Below are positions 23,027-30,800 of a stretch of DNA of 31,069 nucleotides, one piece after another (positions within the stretch are counted from its first letter, which is position 1; each line of letters opens with the position of its first letter). Under the pieces are notes generated by a model. It did not search any database. It was not told the origin of the DNA and was given only the letters and a program-made list of their open reading frames with translations. Source of the stretch: a virus; IMG/VR virus record IMGVR_UViG_3300023179_000348, positions 1 to 31,069 of that record; one strand, 5' to 3'. A program made the position numbers and the translations under genes.

Positions 23027-24124
23027 ATGTTTAAAGAAGCTTTAGGATACGAAGATATTTCATTACTTCCAAATTTCTCAAATATTTCTTCCAGAAAAAA
23101 TGTTTGCACAATAACAAAAATTTCAAAATCTAAATATATAGATATACCAATTATACTTTCTCCAATGGATACAGTATCCTCTGTAAAAAGTTGCATAAAA
23201 ATTAATCAAATTGGAGGCGCTGGAGTCCTTCATCGCTTTATGTCAATCGAAGATCAAGTTTTAAAATCTAAAAAAATAAAAAATGAAAGTAATTTTTGCA
23301 TTAATGCAATTGGATTAAAAGATGCTAAAGAAAGAATCGAATCTTTATCTAAATATACTGATATATTCTTCCTAGATACCGCTAATGGTTTGTCTTCAAA
23401 TGTTGAGGATTTTTTAATTGAATATAAACAATCATCTCATTGGCAAGATGTAATTGTAGGAAATACTCTTACTAAAGAAAGCGTTTACAGATTAGCTAAT
23501 TTAAAAGCAGATGGTTTCAGACATTTAATTGGTCCCGGATCAATGTGTTTAACTCAAGTAAAAACTGGTATTGGATGTCCAAGCGTTACTGGATTATCTT
23601 ATGCTTGGAAAGCTGTTAGAAATTTTCAATTAGCGAATCTTGACTATTTTCGTCACGAAGACCCAAGAGAAGAAGATCGTCCAAGTATTTTAGCTGATGG
23701 TGGGATAAGATATCCAAAAGATCTAGCAAAAGCTATAGCTAGTGGTGCTGACGCTGTGATTTGTGGTAGAATTTTTGCTGGCTTAGCTGATATAGCTGAT
23801 GAAGAAAATATTATAGAACAAAATGGTAAAAGATATTTTAAATATAGAGGTATGGCAAGCAAAGATGTAGTCCAAGATTACGACCTATATGATGGATCAA
23901 AAAAGAATTTATTTGTAGAAGGTGATAATACTTTAATACCAATCATCGAAAATAAAACTATTGAAGATGTTGTATATGATTTTGTAAATGGTCTAAAAAG
24001 TTCTATGAGTTATTTAGGATTTTCTAACATTGAACAAATGCGTGGTGGTTTATGGACTGGCAAAATTAAAGCCGTTAGAGTTACTGCGAATAATTTATAC
24101 GAAGGATTTGCTCATGGAAAATGA
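23027..24124 (+). CDS. IMP dehydrogenase/GMP reductase family enzyme, GMP-reductase-like
   Basis: 365 aa TIM barrel without CBS domains, the length of GMP reductase (about 346). Seen: SPMDT (45-49), LDTANGLS (116-123) with the ANG signature of GMP reductases rather than the AHG of IMPDH, active-site loop GPGSMCLTQVKTGIGCPS (169-186) with catalytic C174 and T176, ADGG near 230, and EQNGKRYFKYRGMAS. The IMPDH flap Arg-Tyr pair is not found. The usual HK dyad lysine is Arg (LHRFMS), an oddity. As GMP reductase it turns GMP into IMP plus ammonia using NADPH, feeding the phage PurA. IMPDH cannot be excluded. It has a strong leaderless promoter. Confidence 0.83.
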   Translation: MFKEALGYEDISLLPNFSNISSRKNVCTITKISKSKYIDIPIILSPMDTVSSVKSCIKINQIGGAGVLHRFMSIEDQVLKSKKIKNESNFCINAIGLKDAKERIESLSKYTDIFFLDTANGLSSNVEDFLIEYKQSSHWQDVIVGNTLTKESVYRLANLKADGFRHLIGPGSMCLTQVKTGIGCPSVTGLSYAWKAVRNFQLANLDYFRHEDPREEDRPSILADGGIRYPKDLAKAIASGADAVICGRIFAGLADIADEENIIEQNGKRYFKYRGMASKDVVQDYDLYDGSKKNLFVEGDNTLIPIIENKTIEDVVYDFVNGLKSSMSYLGFSNIEQMRGGLWTGKIKAVRVTANNLYEGFAHGK

Positions 24125-24416
24125 TATAAAAATATACGAAATAATAAAATATATAATTATTATATTTATTGCGATATGGAGTATAAGTCCTGCTAAATCT
24201 CAAACTTGTTTAGAAAAAGGTATGGAATACCATATCCTTAATTCTCAAAAAAATTCAAATTTTCAACTTATAAAAATGTTAGAAAATGAAAAGCAATCTT
24301 TAACTGTAATGAAACCTAATGAATCAATAAAAAGATCAAGAATTCAAGCCGTTATAGGTGCAAAAGAACAAGAAAATTTTAGACTTCAAAGAAAGATAGA
24401 TTATTTAATAAAATGA
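24114..24416 (+). CDS. Small exported or membrane-anchored helical protein
   Basis: 100 aa from ATG 24114, overlapping the GMP-reductase-like gene by 11 nt; upstream in-frame starts lie deeper in that gene and are rejected. The hydrophobic segment IIKYIIIIFIAIWSISPAKSQTC (8-30) looks like a signal peptide or anchor with possible cleavage after AKS. The mature part is a charged helix with coiled-coil tendency (FQLIKMLENEKQS ... RLQRKIDYLIK). It could be an inner-spanin-like or periplasmic protein. No family is recognised. Confidence 0.65.
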   Translation: MENDIKIYEIIKYIIIIFIAIWSISPAKSQTCLEKGMEYHILNSQKNSNFQLIKMLENEKQSLTVMKPNESIKRSRIQAVIGAKEQENFRLQRKIDYLIK

Positions 24417-24417
24417 T

Positions 24418-25074
24418 ATGCAGGATTATTTAATAATATCTGATATTCATTTAGGTGATAAAGATTGTAGGGCGGATTTACTTTTAAAAGTTTTAAAAAA
24501 ATATAAAGCTAAAACAATTATAATTGCTGGTGATCTTTTTGATCACCATAACTTACATAGATTAAATAAAAGTCATTGGAAAGTTTTGTCTAAATTACGC
24601 AAACTTTCTAAAAAATGCAAGATAATTTATTTGATTGGCAATCATTGTTTTCTTAAAGCTGAATTCATGAGTATACTTCTTGGGTTTAATTGTAAAGATG
24701 AGCATGTTATAGAGTTAAAAAATCAAAAAATATTAGTAGTTCATGGTGATATATTTGATATATATTTTACAAAATATAAATATATTACTAATTTAATTAT
24801 AAAATTATATTATAAAGTTAGAGAATATACTCCATTTGCAGATGATTTTTTTAAATTTTTTAAAAATAAAACTAATGATTTTGTAGAAAAAAGTGGCGAC
24901 ATGAAAAAAAATGCTCTAAAATACATAGAGTTAAATGACTATGATAAAGTCATTTGCGGACATAGTCATATACCAGCTGAAGAAAATAAATATATAAATA
25001 TTGGAAGTTTTTGCGAAAAAGAATGTTCATTTGTTACAGTTAAAAAAGACGAAATAAAATTAAATTATTTATGA
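24418..25074 (+). CDS. Metallophosphoesterase (LpxH/calcineurin-like)
   Basis: 218 aa. Metal-site motifs are in order: SDIHLGD (D9, H11), AGDLFDHH (D39), IGNHCFL (74-79), VVHGD (108-111) and CGHSH (180-184). The order matches the UDP-2,3-diacylglucosamine hydrolase type, but GNHD/GNRD is replaced by GNHC, so the Asp that helps position the catalytic His is missing. The substrate is unknown; nucleotide, lipid or end-processing roles are possible. It starts 1 nt after the previous stop and overlaps dCMP deaminase (ATGA, 25071-25074), which favours nucleotide metabolism over LPS. Confidence 0.88.
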   Translation: MQDYLIISDIHLGDKDCRADLLLKVLKKYKAKTIIIAGDLFDHHNLHRLNKSHWKVLSKLRKLSKKCKIIYLIGNHCFLKAEFMSILLGFNCKDEHVIELKNQKILVVHGDIFDIYFTKYKYITNLIIKLYYKVREYTPFADDFFKFFKNKTNDFVEKSGDMKKNALKYIELNDYDKVICGHSHIPAEENKYINIGSFCEKECSFVTVKKDEIKLNYL

Positions 25075-25484
25075 GAATTTCATTTGAAGAGATGGCTATA
25101 AAAATTGCAAATGTAATAAAAGATCGATCTGAAGATCCATTTAAAAAAGTTGGTGCATGTATATTAAATGAAGAAGGTAGAATATTAAGCGTTGGTTATA
25201 ACGGTTTATTTCCAAAGCAAATTGTGCCTAATACTTTTTGGGAAGATAGAGATGAAAGAAGAAAATATATTATTCATGCAGAAATTAATGCATTAGCTTC
25301 TGTAACTAGATATGATAAACCTTATATACTTGCTTGTACATTATTGCCATGTTCATCATGCGCAATAAATATAGCGTCTTATGGTATTAAATACGTATAT
25401 TATATAGAAGAATATCATAAAGATAAACTTGCTTATGATATATTTGATTTTTATAAAATTTGTTTAAAAAAACTTACAATTTAA
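25071..25484 (+). CDS. dCMP deaminase
   Basis: 137 aa. It deaminates dCMP to dUMP, the precursor of dTMP. Zinc and catalytic motif HAE (69-71) and PCSSC (93-97) are intact. KKVGACILNEEGRILSVGYNGLF (26-47) holds the GYNG substrate loop, and VPNTFW...R is the usual insert. It is shorter than T4 Cd (193 aa), lacking much of the extra insertion, so dCTP/dTTP allostery is uncertain. It is translationally coupled to the metallophosphoesterase. Together with RNR and dNMP kinase it would raise the dTTP pool for an AT-rich genome. Confidence 0.93.
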   Translation: MRISFEEMAIKIANVIKDRSEDPFKKVGACILNEEGRILSVGYNGLFPKQIVPNTFWEDRDERRKYIIHAEINALASVTRYDKPYILACTLLPCSSCAINIASYGIKYVYYIEEYHKDKLAYDIFDFYKICLKKLTI

Positions 25485-25498
25485 ATATAATATATATT

Positions 25499-25672
25499 AT
25501 GTATGGAAAAGAACAAAAAACAATTATTAATCTTCTTGATCAATTAATACATAAATCATTATACGAAGATATACTTGAGCATGGTAAAGTAGAAGATGGA
25601 GATAGTTGGCAAGTACATAATTTAAAATTACTTAAATCTCTAATAGAGGATTATTTTAAAAATGAAAACTAA
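25499..25672 (+). CDS. 57-aa hypothetical protein
   Basis: ATG 25499 is preferred over a longer frame starting inside dCMP deaminase (25460), because a TATAAT sits 7 nt before it, though without a good -35. The peptide is all-helical: EQKTIINLLDQLIHKSLYEDILEHGKV, then DSWQVHNLKLLKSLIEDYF. No family is recognised. It overlaps the next small gene by 11 nt. Confidence 0.6.
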   Translation: MYGKEQKTIINLLDQLIHKSLYEDILEHGKVEDGDSWQVHNLKLLKSLIEDYFKNEN

Positions 25673-25817
25673 GAATAAATATTATGGAATATACTCTAAA
25701 AATGACAATTTTCTTTATGGCGTATTCCCATTGAATAAAGAAGGATATCAAAAAGCTAAAGAATATATATCTAAAATTGATAAAAATAAAAAAACATTTT
25801 ATATAAAAATAAAATAA
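25662..25817 (+). CDS. 51-aa basic hypothetical protein
   Basis: An uncalled small frame, ATG 25662 to TAA 25815-25817, overlapping the previous gene by 11 nt. The protein is Lys/Tyr-rich (MKTKNKYYGIYSKNDNFLYG, then NKEGYQKAKEYISKID), strand-strand-helix-strand in pattern. Position and overlap suggest it is translated with the 57-aa gene. Function unknown; the AT-rich codon use cannot exclude a chance frame. Confidence 0.5.
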   Translation: MKTKNKYYGIYSKNDNFLYGVFPLNKEGYQKAKEYISKIDKNKKTFYIKIK

Positions 25818-25831
25818 AACTTAAAAATTAA

Positions 25832-25839
25832 CTGTAATA
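25832..25839 (+). promoter_or_regulatory. GTGTAAWW-like motif before the 171-aa gene
   Basis: CTGTAATA, 6 nt, GTG 25846; the spacing equals that at other candidate late genes and supports the GTG start. Confidence 0.4.
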
Positions 25840-25845
25840 GTTAAT

Positions 25846-26361
25846 GTGAGGCTTTCAGAAAGAGATTTAGATTTTTTTTCTAAAAAATTAAATTTATCAC
25901 CAGAAAAAACTTTTCTTCTTATAGAAGATCCAGATTGTTTACCAGAGATTTTAAATAAAATAACAGAAGATGAAATTAATGGAATTGTTGATATAAGTTT
26001 TCCTGTATTTGCTGAATTAACAATTATAAAGTATAGTAAAGATTTTAAATGTTCGTTTAAAGAAAAAGAATATATTTCTGAAGCGGTTGGTTCTAAATTT
26101 TACGATCTTATTGAAACTCCATTACAAAATAAATATTTTTTTACATTAGAACAAAACGAAGACACTGCAAAATCAATTCTTGTATTTTTAGGATTTTTTT
26201 ATAAAAGTTTAGAAAAATTAAGAAGATCATATCCTTCAGAAAATATTTATTATAATATAGCTAAAAATGGTTTTGAAAATGCTGATAAAGATGAAATATC
26301 ATATCATCTTAAAGATTGGATTAAGATTTTAAGAAGAATTCAAAATGAAGTTTGGTTCTAA
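25846..26361 (+). CDS. Hypothetical helical protein, GTG start
   Basis: 171 aa. The only in-frame start after the upstream TAA is GTG 25846; the ATG two bases earlier is followed by a stop. The protein is acidic and helical: RDLDFFSKKLNL, FLLIEDPDCLPEILNKITEDE, SILVFLGFFYKSLEKLRRSY. No catalytic motif, signal or membrane helix is certain; the 113-124 segment is moderately hydrophobic. No family is recognised. It is followed by the antisense-strand structured RNA. Confidence 0.68.
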   Translation: MRLSERDLDFFSKKLNLSPEKTFLLIEDPDCLPEILNKITEDEINGIVDISFPVFAELTIIKYSKDFKCSFKEKEYISEAVGSKFYDLIETPLQNKYFFTLEQNEDTAKSILVFLGFFYKSLEKLRRSYPSENIYYNIAKNGFENADKDEISYHLKDWIKILRRIQNEVWF

Positions 26362-26394
26362 AATTGTATCTTAATTATTTAACTTTTCTTTGAT

Positions 26395-26690
26395 ATCCAA
26401 AAGGGCTTTACCTCCAGATTTAATATATCTGAAGTTGGGTATTATCAATCCAACTTTTCTTTTGACTCCAAATTTATCGTGATCTCAACGATAAACGGGC
26501 CATCGCACTTACGGATCAGAGGTAGCTTCGATCACTACATTCTGCGATGCCTATAGCTACATTCCCTTTAAAAGCCATATTATGTACAAGCAAAGGTTTT
26601 AATAGTTGTCAGCCCTCGGGACATTGCTATCTCAAGGATTGATAGTTGATTTTTTGACATCAACAAACTGCTCTAATTGGAAGCTATGTT
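26395..26690 (-). ncRNA. Structured RNA of unknown class with its own promoter
   Basis: A 380-nt gene gap, richer in G+C than the surroundings and full of complementary segments. Helices by eye (plus coordinates): 26396-26400/26677-26681 (terminal), 26400-26405/26564-26569, 26415-26419/26427-26431, 26432-26438/26450-26456, 26473-26480/26488-26495 (8 bp), 26501-26507/26543-26549, 26522-26525/26535-26538, 26607-26610/26620-26623 and 26627-26631/26641-26645. An alternative 26404-26409/26571-26576 competes with the second helix. The strand is set by TTGACA-17-TAAAAT at 26696-26724. It lacks group I P/Q/R/S elements, a tRNA-like domain and RNase P signatures. Class unknown; the 3' end is not defined. 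Confidence 0.72.
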
Positions 26691-26695
26691 AATAT

Positions 26696-26724
26696 ATTTT
26701 ATTTTCTTTATAAAATAATGTCAA
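26696..26724 (-). promoter_or_regulatory. Sigma70-type promoter of the structured RNA
   Basis: TTGACA (26724-26719), 17 nt, TAAAAT (26701-26696) on minus; predicted start near 26689. No coding sequence on minus follows for several hundred bases. Confidence 0.72.
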
Positions 26725-26742
26725 GTTTTTATAATATATTAA

Positions 26743-26943
26743 ATGATATTTTTAAAAACAAAACAGGCTTGGGGTAAATATGTTAAATTATCTAAAGAAT
26801 TCTATAATTTAAAGGAATTAAATATTAATCAAAAACCACAAGAATATCCATGTCTTGCAGAAAGATATCTTACGAAAGATATTAATGGCATTAGTTTAAA
26901 ATTTATTTTTGTTTATAAAAATGATATAAAAGATTTTAAATAA
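26743..26943 (+). CDS. 66-aa hypothetical protein
   Basis: Basic, mixed composition (TKQAWGKYVKLSKEFYNLKEL, then CLAERYLTKDINGISLKFIFVYKN). The last part may be a beta hairpin. Function unknown. TATAAT lies 7 nt before the ATG, with only a weak -35 (TTTATA). Its end overlaps the convergent gene 26936-27367 by 8 nt. Confidence 0.6.
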   Translation: MIFLKTKQAWGKYVKLSKEFYNLKELNINQKPQEYPCLAERYLTKDINGISLKFIFVYKNDIKDFK

Positions 26944-27367
26944 ATCTTACTTCAAGATTATCAGCTTTTTCTATGACAGACATCCCTTGTATATGTAGCC
27001 CTTGGCTTCTAGCAAAATTGCCAAAATTTTCCCAGTCTTCAGAAGATTTTCCAACAATATGTACTTTACCAAAAAAATCTTTTTCTTTTCTTTCCCATTC
27101 TTGTATTGCCTTATCATAAGATTTTATCGCCTCTACAATTTCAGGTTTAGCAAAAATATCTTCTATTAAGTTTTTATCTTCTTCGGATTCTTCATATCTA
27201 TTAGTTAAACCTTCAACAATTCTTTTATTACAACTACAGCTGGGATTAGTTTTAGCCGAAATAAGATCATCTAAAAGATTTGGAAATTTTTCTTGTAATG
27301 TTTTATAAGTTTCATCAACCTCAAGAAGAATGCGTAAATATTTCGATATTTTATTTAATGTATGCAT
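26936..27367 (-). CDS. Hypothetical phage protein with NPSCSCNKR motif
   Basis: 143 aa from ATG 27367. An ATG two codons earlier (27373) is possible, but TAATAT lies exactly 6 nt before 27367, the spacing used elsewhere. Residues 40-49 (NPSCSCNKRI) are a Cys/basic turn seen in small phage proteins of unknown role. The C-terminal half is helical then strand (KVHIVGKSSEDWENFGNFA, GLHIQGMSVIEKADNLEVRFI), suggesting a small alpha/beta domain. It is convergent with the 66-aa gene and divergent from the ribozyme/tail unit. Confidence 0.7.
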   Translation of the reverse strand: MHTLNKISKYLRILLEVDETYKTLQEKFPNLLDDLISAKTNPSCSCNKRIVEGLTNRYEESEEDKNLIEDIFAKPEIVEAIKSYDKAIQEWERKEKDFFGKVHIVGKSSEDWENFGNFARSQGLHIQGMSVIEKADNLEVRFI

Positions 27368-27433
27368 ATACATATATTATAAATATATTTAAAAAAAATC
27401 TATTTTTTTTTTAATCTCTAGGGTTTAAAACTT

Positions 27434-27441
27434 GTGTAAAT
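27434..27441 (+). promoter_or_regulatory. GTGTAAWW motif at the 5' edge of ribozyme copy 2
   Basis: GTGTAAAT. With the spacing used at other sites (N6 then +1), transcription would begin at G27448, only 7 nt before the P3 strand. Confidence 0.4.
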
Positions 27442-27803
27442 ATGTTTGCCTTCATCGGGTGAATTCGGTGAAAGTCCTATAGAATAAAAAATAGTTCTTT
27501 GAAATATATAGGATAACGCCGAGCCAAGTTTGCATCGCGACAAAAAGATGCAAAAAGGTGTAGAGACTAATTCTTGAGCTGTCGCAGCAATAAGAGAGAC
27601 ACGAGCGCCCGATTTTATTCTTCATAAGAATAAAAAAGACATAGTCCTATCTTTATAGTAATATAAAGTTCTTATATTAAAAAATAAGAAATAAAAATAA
27701 ATGAAGCATTTAGATCTGGTTTAGAAGAACCGCCAAAATATACGCTATAAAGAGGCAGTAGCCTTGGTTCGCTGTATATAAAGACGGTCATCTATCACGC
27801 CCG
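27442..27803 (+). ncRNA. Group I intron-like ribozyme core, copy 2
   Basis: In order: P3 5' UCGGGUG 27455-27461; P4 UCGGUG 27465-27470/CGCCGA 27517-27522; P5 UCCUAUA 27475-27481/UAUAGGA 27507-27513; P6a UUUGCAUC 27529-27536/GAUGCAAA 27547-27554; R GGUGUAGAGACUAA 27557-27570; a P7.1-like insert with CUG-UCG-CAG; P3 3' CGCCCGA 27606-27612; P8 UUAUUCUU/AAGAAUAA 27615-27633; S AAGACAUAGUCC; P9 CUUUAUA-GUAA-UAUAAAG 27651-27668; P9.1 UUCUUAU/AUAAGAA; further stems to about 27800. It shares 10-14-base identical core blocks with copy 1. A possible P1 pairs AGGGU (27420-27424) with GCCUU (27448-27452). No endonuclease ORF inside. It lies directly before the 1050-aa gene. Confidence 0.9.
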
Positions 27804-27816
27804 CCTTTTTGAAAGG
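27804..27816 (+). promoter_or_regulatory. Ribosome site AAAGG held in a small hairpin
   Basis: CCTTT (27804-27808) can pair with AAAGG (27812-27816), the only Shine-Dalgarno-like sequence before ATG 27829. Ribozyme folding or splicing could open it. Confidence 0.45.
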
Positions 27817-27828
27817 TAAACAAATTTT

Positions 27829-30800
27829 ATGAGTACAAAAAATATTAAATTTAATATTATTGCTAACGAAGCAAAGTTTAAGGACTTTGCTAATCCAGAA
27901 CTCGTATCTGAAAATTTAAAAAATTACCAACAAAATCCTCAACCTGTTAAAGGATATTCTAAAAAAACACAAGACTATAAAGATTCAATTGTATCAGAAA
28001 GAGAAAAAAATTACGATGGGAAATGGTATGAACAAGGCTGGGTTATAGATAATAAAAATAATTTTGTTATAGATTATTCGATTATTACTCCAATGAATTT
28101 TTCTTATAATGATAGATATTTTAGACCTATAAATGAATTACCATATTCAAGATCTGGATCAACTGGAGTATATTTTAATGAAATTTGGTCTGGTTATAAT
28201 AATGGTGACGTAAGACTTCCTTCTGGTTTACAAACAGGACTTCGTCTATGTGGTTTTATAGATGAAAGTTTTACTGGAACTTATACAGAAGTAATGCCAT
28301 ATAGAAATCTTTTTGAATTTTTTGATCATAAAGATAATCAAGTTGGTGACATGGGTAATAGGTGGTTTCACTCTGGAGAGGGTAGAGTTAAAGGAGAATT
28401 TATAGCTAAAAATAATGTATATTTTCTTTCTGGACTTGGCCCTCAAAATTTGTTTGATAAAAATACTGAATTTTTAATTTTTTCAAATCATATTAGAAAT
28501 AATGAAACAACTTCTGAAGGTAGACAACTTCCAGAACCTATAGCTTTTTATTGGTATCCAGAAAAACAAAATAAAACAAGATTTTCAATTTTCGTTCATA
28601 CAGGAAATTTAAATTTAATTAAAGTACCAGTTCAATATAAAGAAGATCCTACATTTAAACAAATTAGCGCAGGGAATCTTTATCAATATAAAAATTCTAA
28701 ATGGGGATTGGGCAATTATGCAGTTGAATTAACGGGTATATATCCAGAAACATTAAGAAAAACATTTTCCATAGCAAATACAGGTAATTCAGTTGTAGAA
28801 ATTTATTTTAGTCCAGAAGATTCAATTTTAAATTTAGATACGGTGAATAAACCATCTAAATCAGAATATATTTGGACAAATGAAAATATAAAAATTTATA
28901 AATCTGGCGAAAGTATATTAACAATCACTTTAGGCCCAAAATCAAATTTGAATTTTGATCTCTCAGTTATAACTACTGGATTATTTTCTTCTATAAATAC
29001 TAAAGTAACTAAAAATCTTGGATTTTATCAAATTACTGGAAAACAATTAGTTTCTGGATCTGCTTATAAAGCATTATATATACAAAATACTGTCCCAGTT
29101 AAAATTTCATCTCTTTCAAATAATACTAAGATTACAGCTGATGATTACTTCTTTAAGTCTTATATAAGCGGTTTATATAATCAATCTTTATTAGCCTATA
29201 GAAATACATCAACAAAAAATACTTTAATATTTACGACTGGTGGTTTAAATTTTGATACAAAATTCTTTGGTATAACATACTATAGCACTGGAAATAATTT
29301 GAATCAAACAGAAGTTGCTCAAGATTTAAATAGAAAAATTAAAAGATTAGATCAATTTTCTAATACTGGAGCTTTCAGTGGAATGAAAAAAATTTATCCA
29401 ATATTAAGTGGAGAATCATATTTATATGTAGATTCTAATGTAGATTGGATAGTTCTTGATTCAAATGAAAAAATATTCAGATGGTTAAGTGGTGTATCAG
29501 GATACTTCTCTTCTCCAAATTCATTTAATCCTACTACTGGAGCATTACAAGTAGATGTTCAAGTGGCTATAAAACCATATAATTTATTACCAATAAGCTT
29601 AAATGAAAATGGATCTAATTTTAATATTACATTTACAGGTAATAAATTAGGAATAATAAATAAAAGTTTTCCAAATAATTTTATATTAAATACAGCAAAT
29701 ACTGGATATATTAAAATGCCAATCGCATTAGAAAGAGGGAAATCTTATAGATTTTTACAAACAGATAGTACAGATATTGCTAATTTAGATTTTGGTTTTT
29801 CAAAATTGGAAGATAAAAAATATTTCAATTATGAAGTATATGAACCAGAATATAATAAAATAAATAATAAAAATTATAGATTAACGACTTTAACAATACC
29901 AAACGATCATACATCTCCACTTTTAGCATTTCGTGCTAACAAAAATTCGACTGAATGGACTGGATTTTTCTCTATTTATCTAAGTACTGGAATTTCTAAT
30001 ACTAAAAAAATTAATGATTTTAGTCAAACATATACTTCTTCTGGTGAATGGTTTGTATTTGGTTTTGAACCGAATATAAAAGACTTAGAACCCAAGCCCG
30101 GATTTTTACCATTTTTAGAAGTATATCCAAGTGGAAGTGCAAAAATAAATCCAATATTAAATAATTTAAAATTAAATAATTATAAAAATGGACCATATTT
30201 AAATACAACATTTTATTCTAATATTGAAAATGCAGTAGAAGTTTTAAATAATTACGAAGATAACTTAAGCAATCCATGCTATTCAATAAGTGGTAAAATA
30301 GATCAACAAAGAAGATGGTGGAGATTAAAAGTTAAAAATAAAGATGGCTCAACTACAACTGGATGTTATTCTAGCGAAGAATTCATAATGTTATCTTCTA
30401 AAGTTTATTCTCAAAAAAATCCACAAATTGATGTTATTCCCGGAGAAAGATATAATTTCGTTAGAACAGCTATGACTAATTTTGAAATAACAGGATTACA
30501 ACTTAGATTTTACAAACAATTAGGAAATCCATTTAATGGAACTGGATTTAATCCAAACTTAGTAACAGGAATTTCAACAAATGGTCAAATCTTGGATAAT
30601 TATATAAGAAAAACTCACGCAACAGATCCTAATCTATTAGCTAATTTATTTGGTGATACAAAAACTAAATATTTTGAATATATTACATTTACTATACCTA
30701 CTGGTTATAGCATTAAAAATACAGGCATTAATCTTATATCTTATGGCGTAAATTCTACTGGTTTTTTCAATAATCTTAATGGAAATGTTTTAATGCCATA

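Noticed and set aside
26516-26578. A 20-codon ORF (ATG 26578 to TGA) within the structured RNA
   Set aside because: Very short, lies across the best helices, and does not end like a tmRNA tag; most likely chance.
26395-26690. tmRNA, RNase P RNA or a third group I intron
   Set aside because: No tRNA-like ends or TTCRANY arm, no P4-type conserved RNase P segments, and no R/S pair such as GACTA...TAGTC.
28246-30211. Minus-strand frames inside the 1050-aa gene
   Set aside because: Shadows of an AT-rich gene, no promoter motif or protein features.
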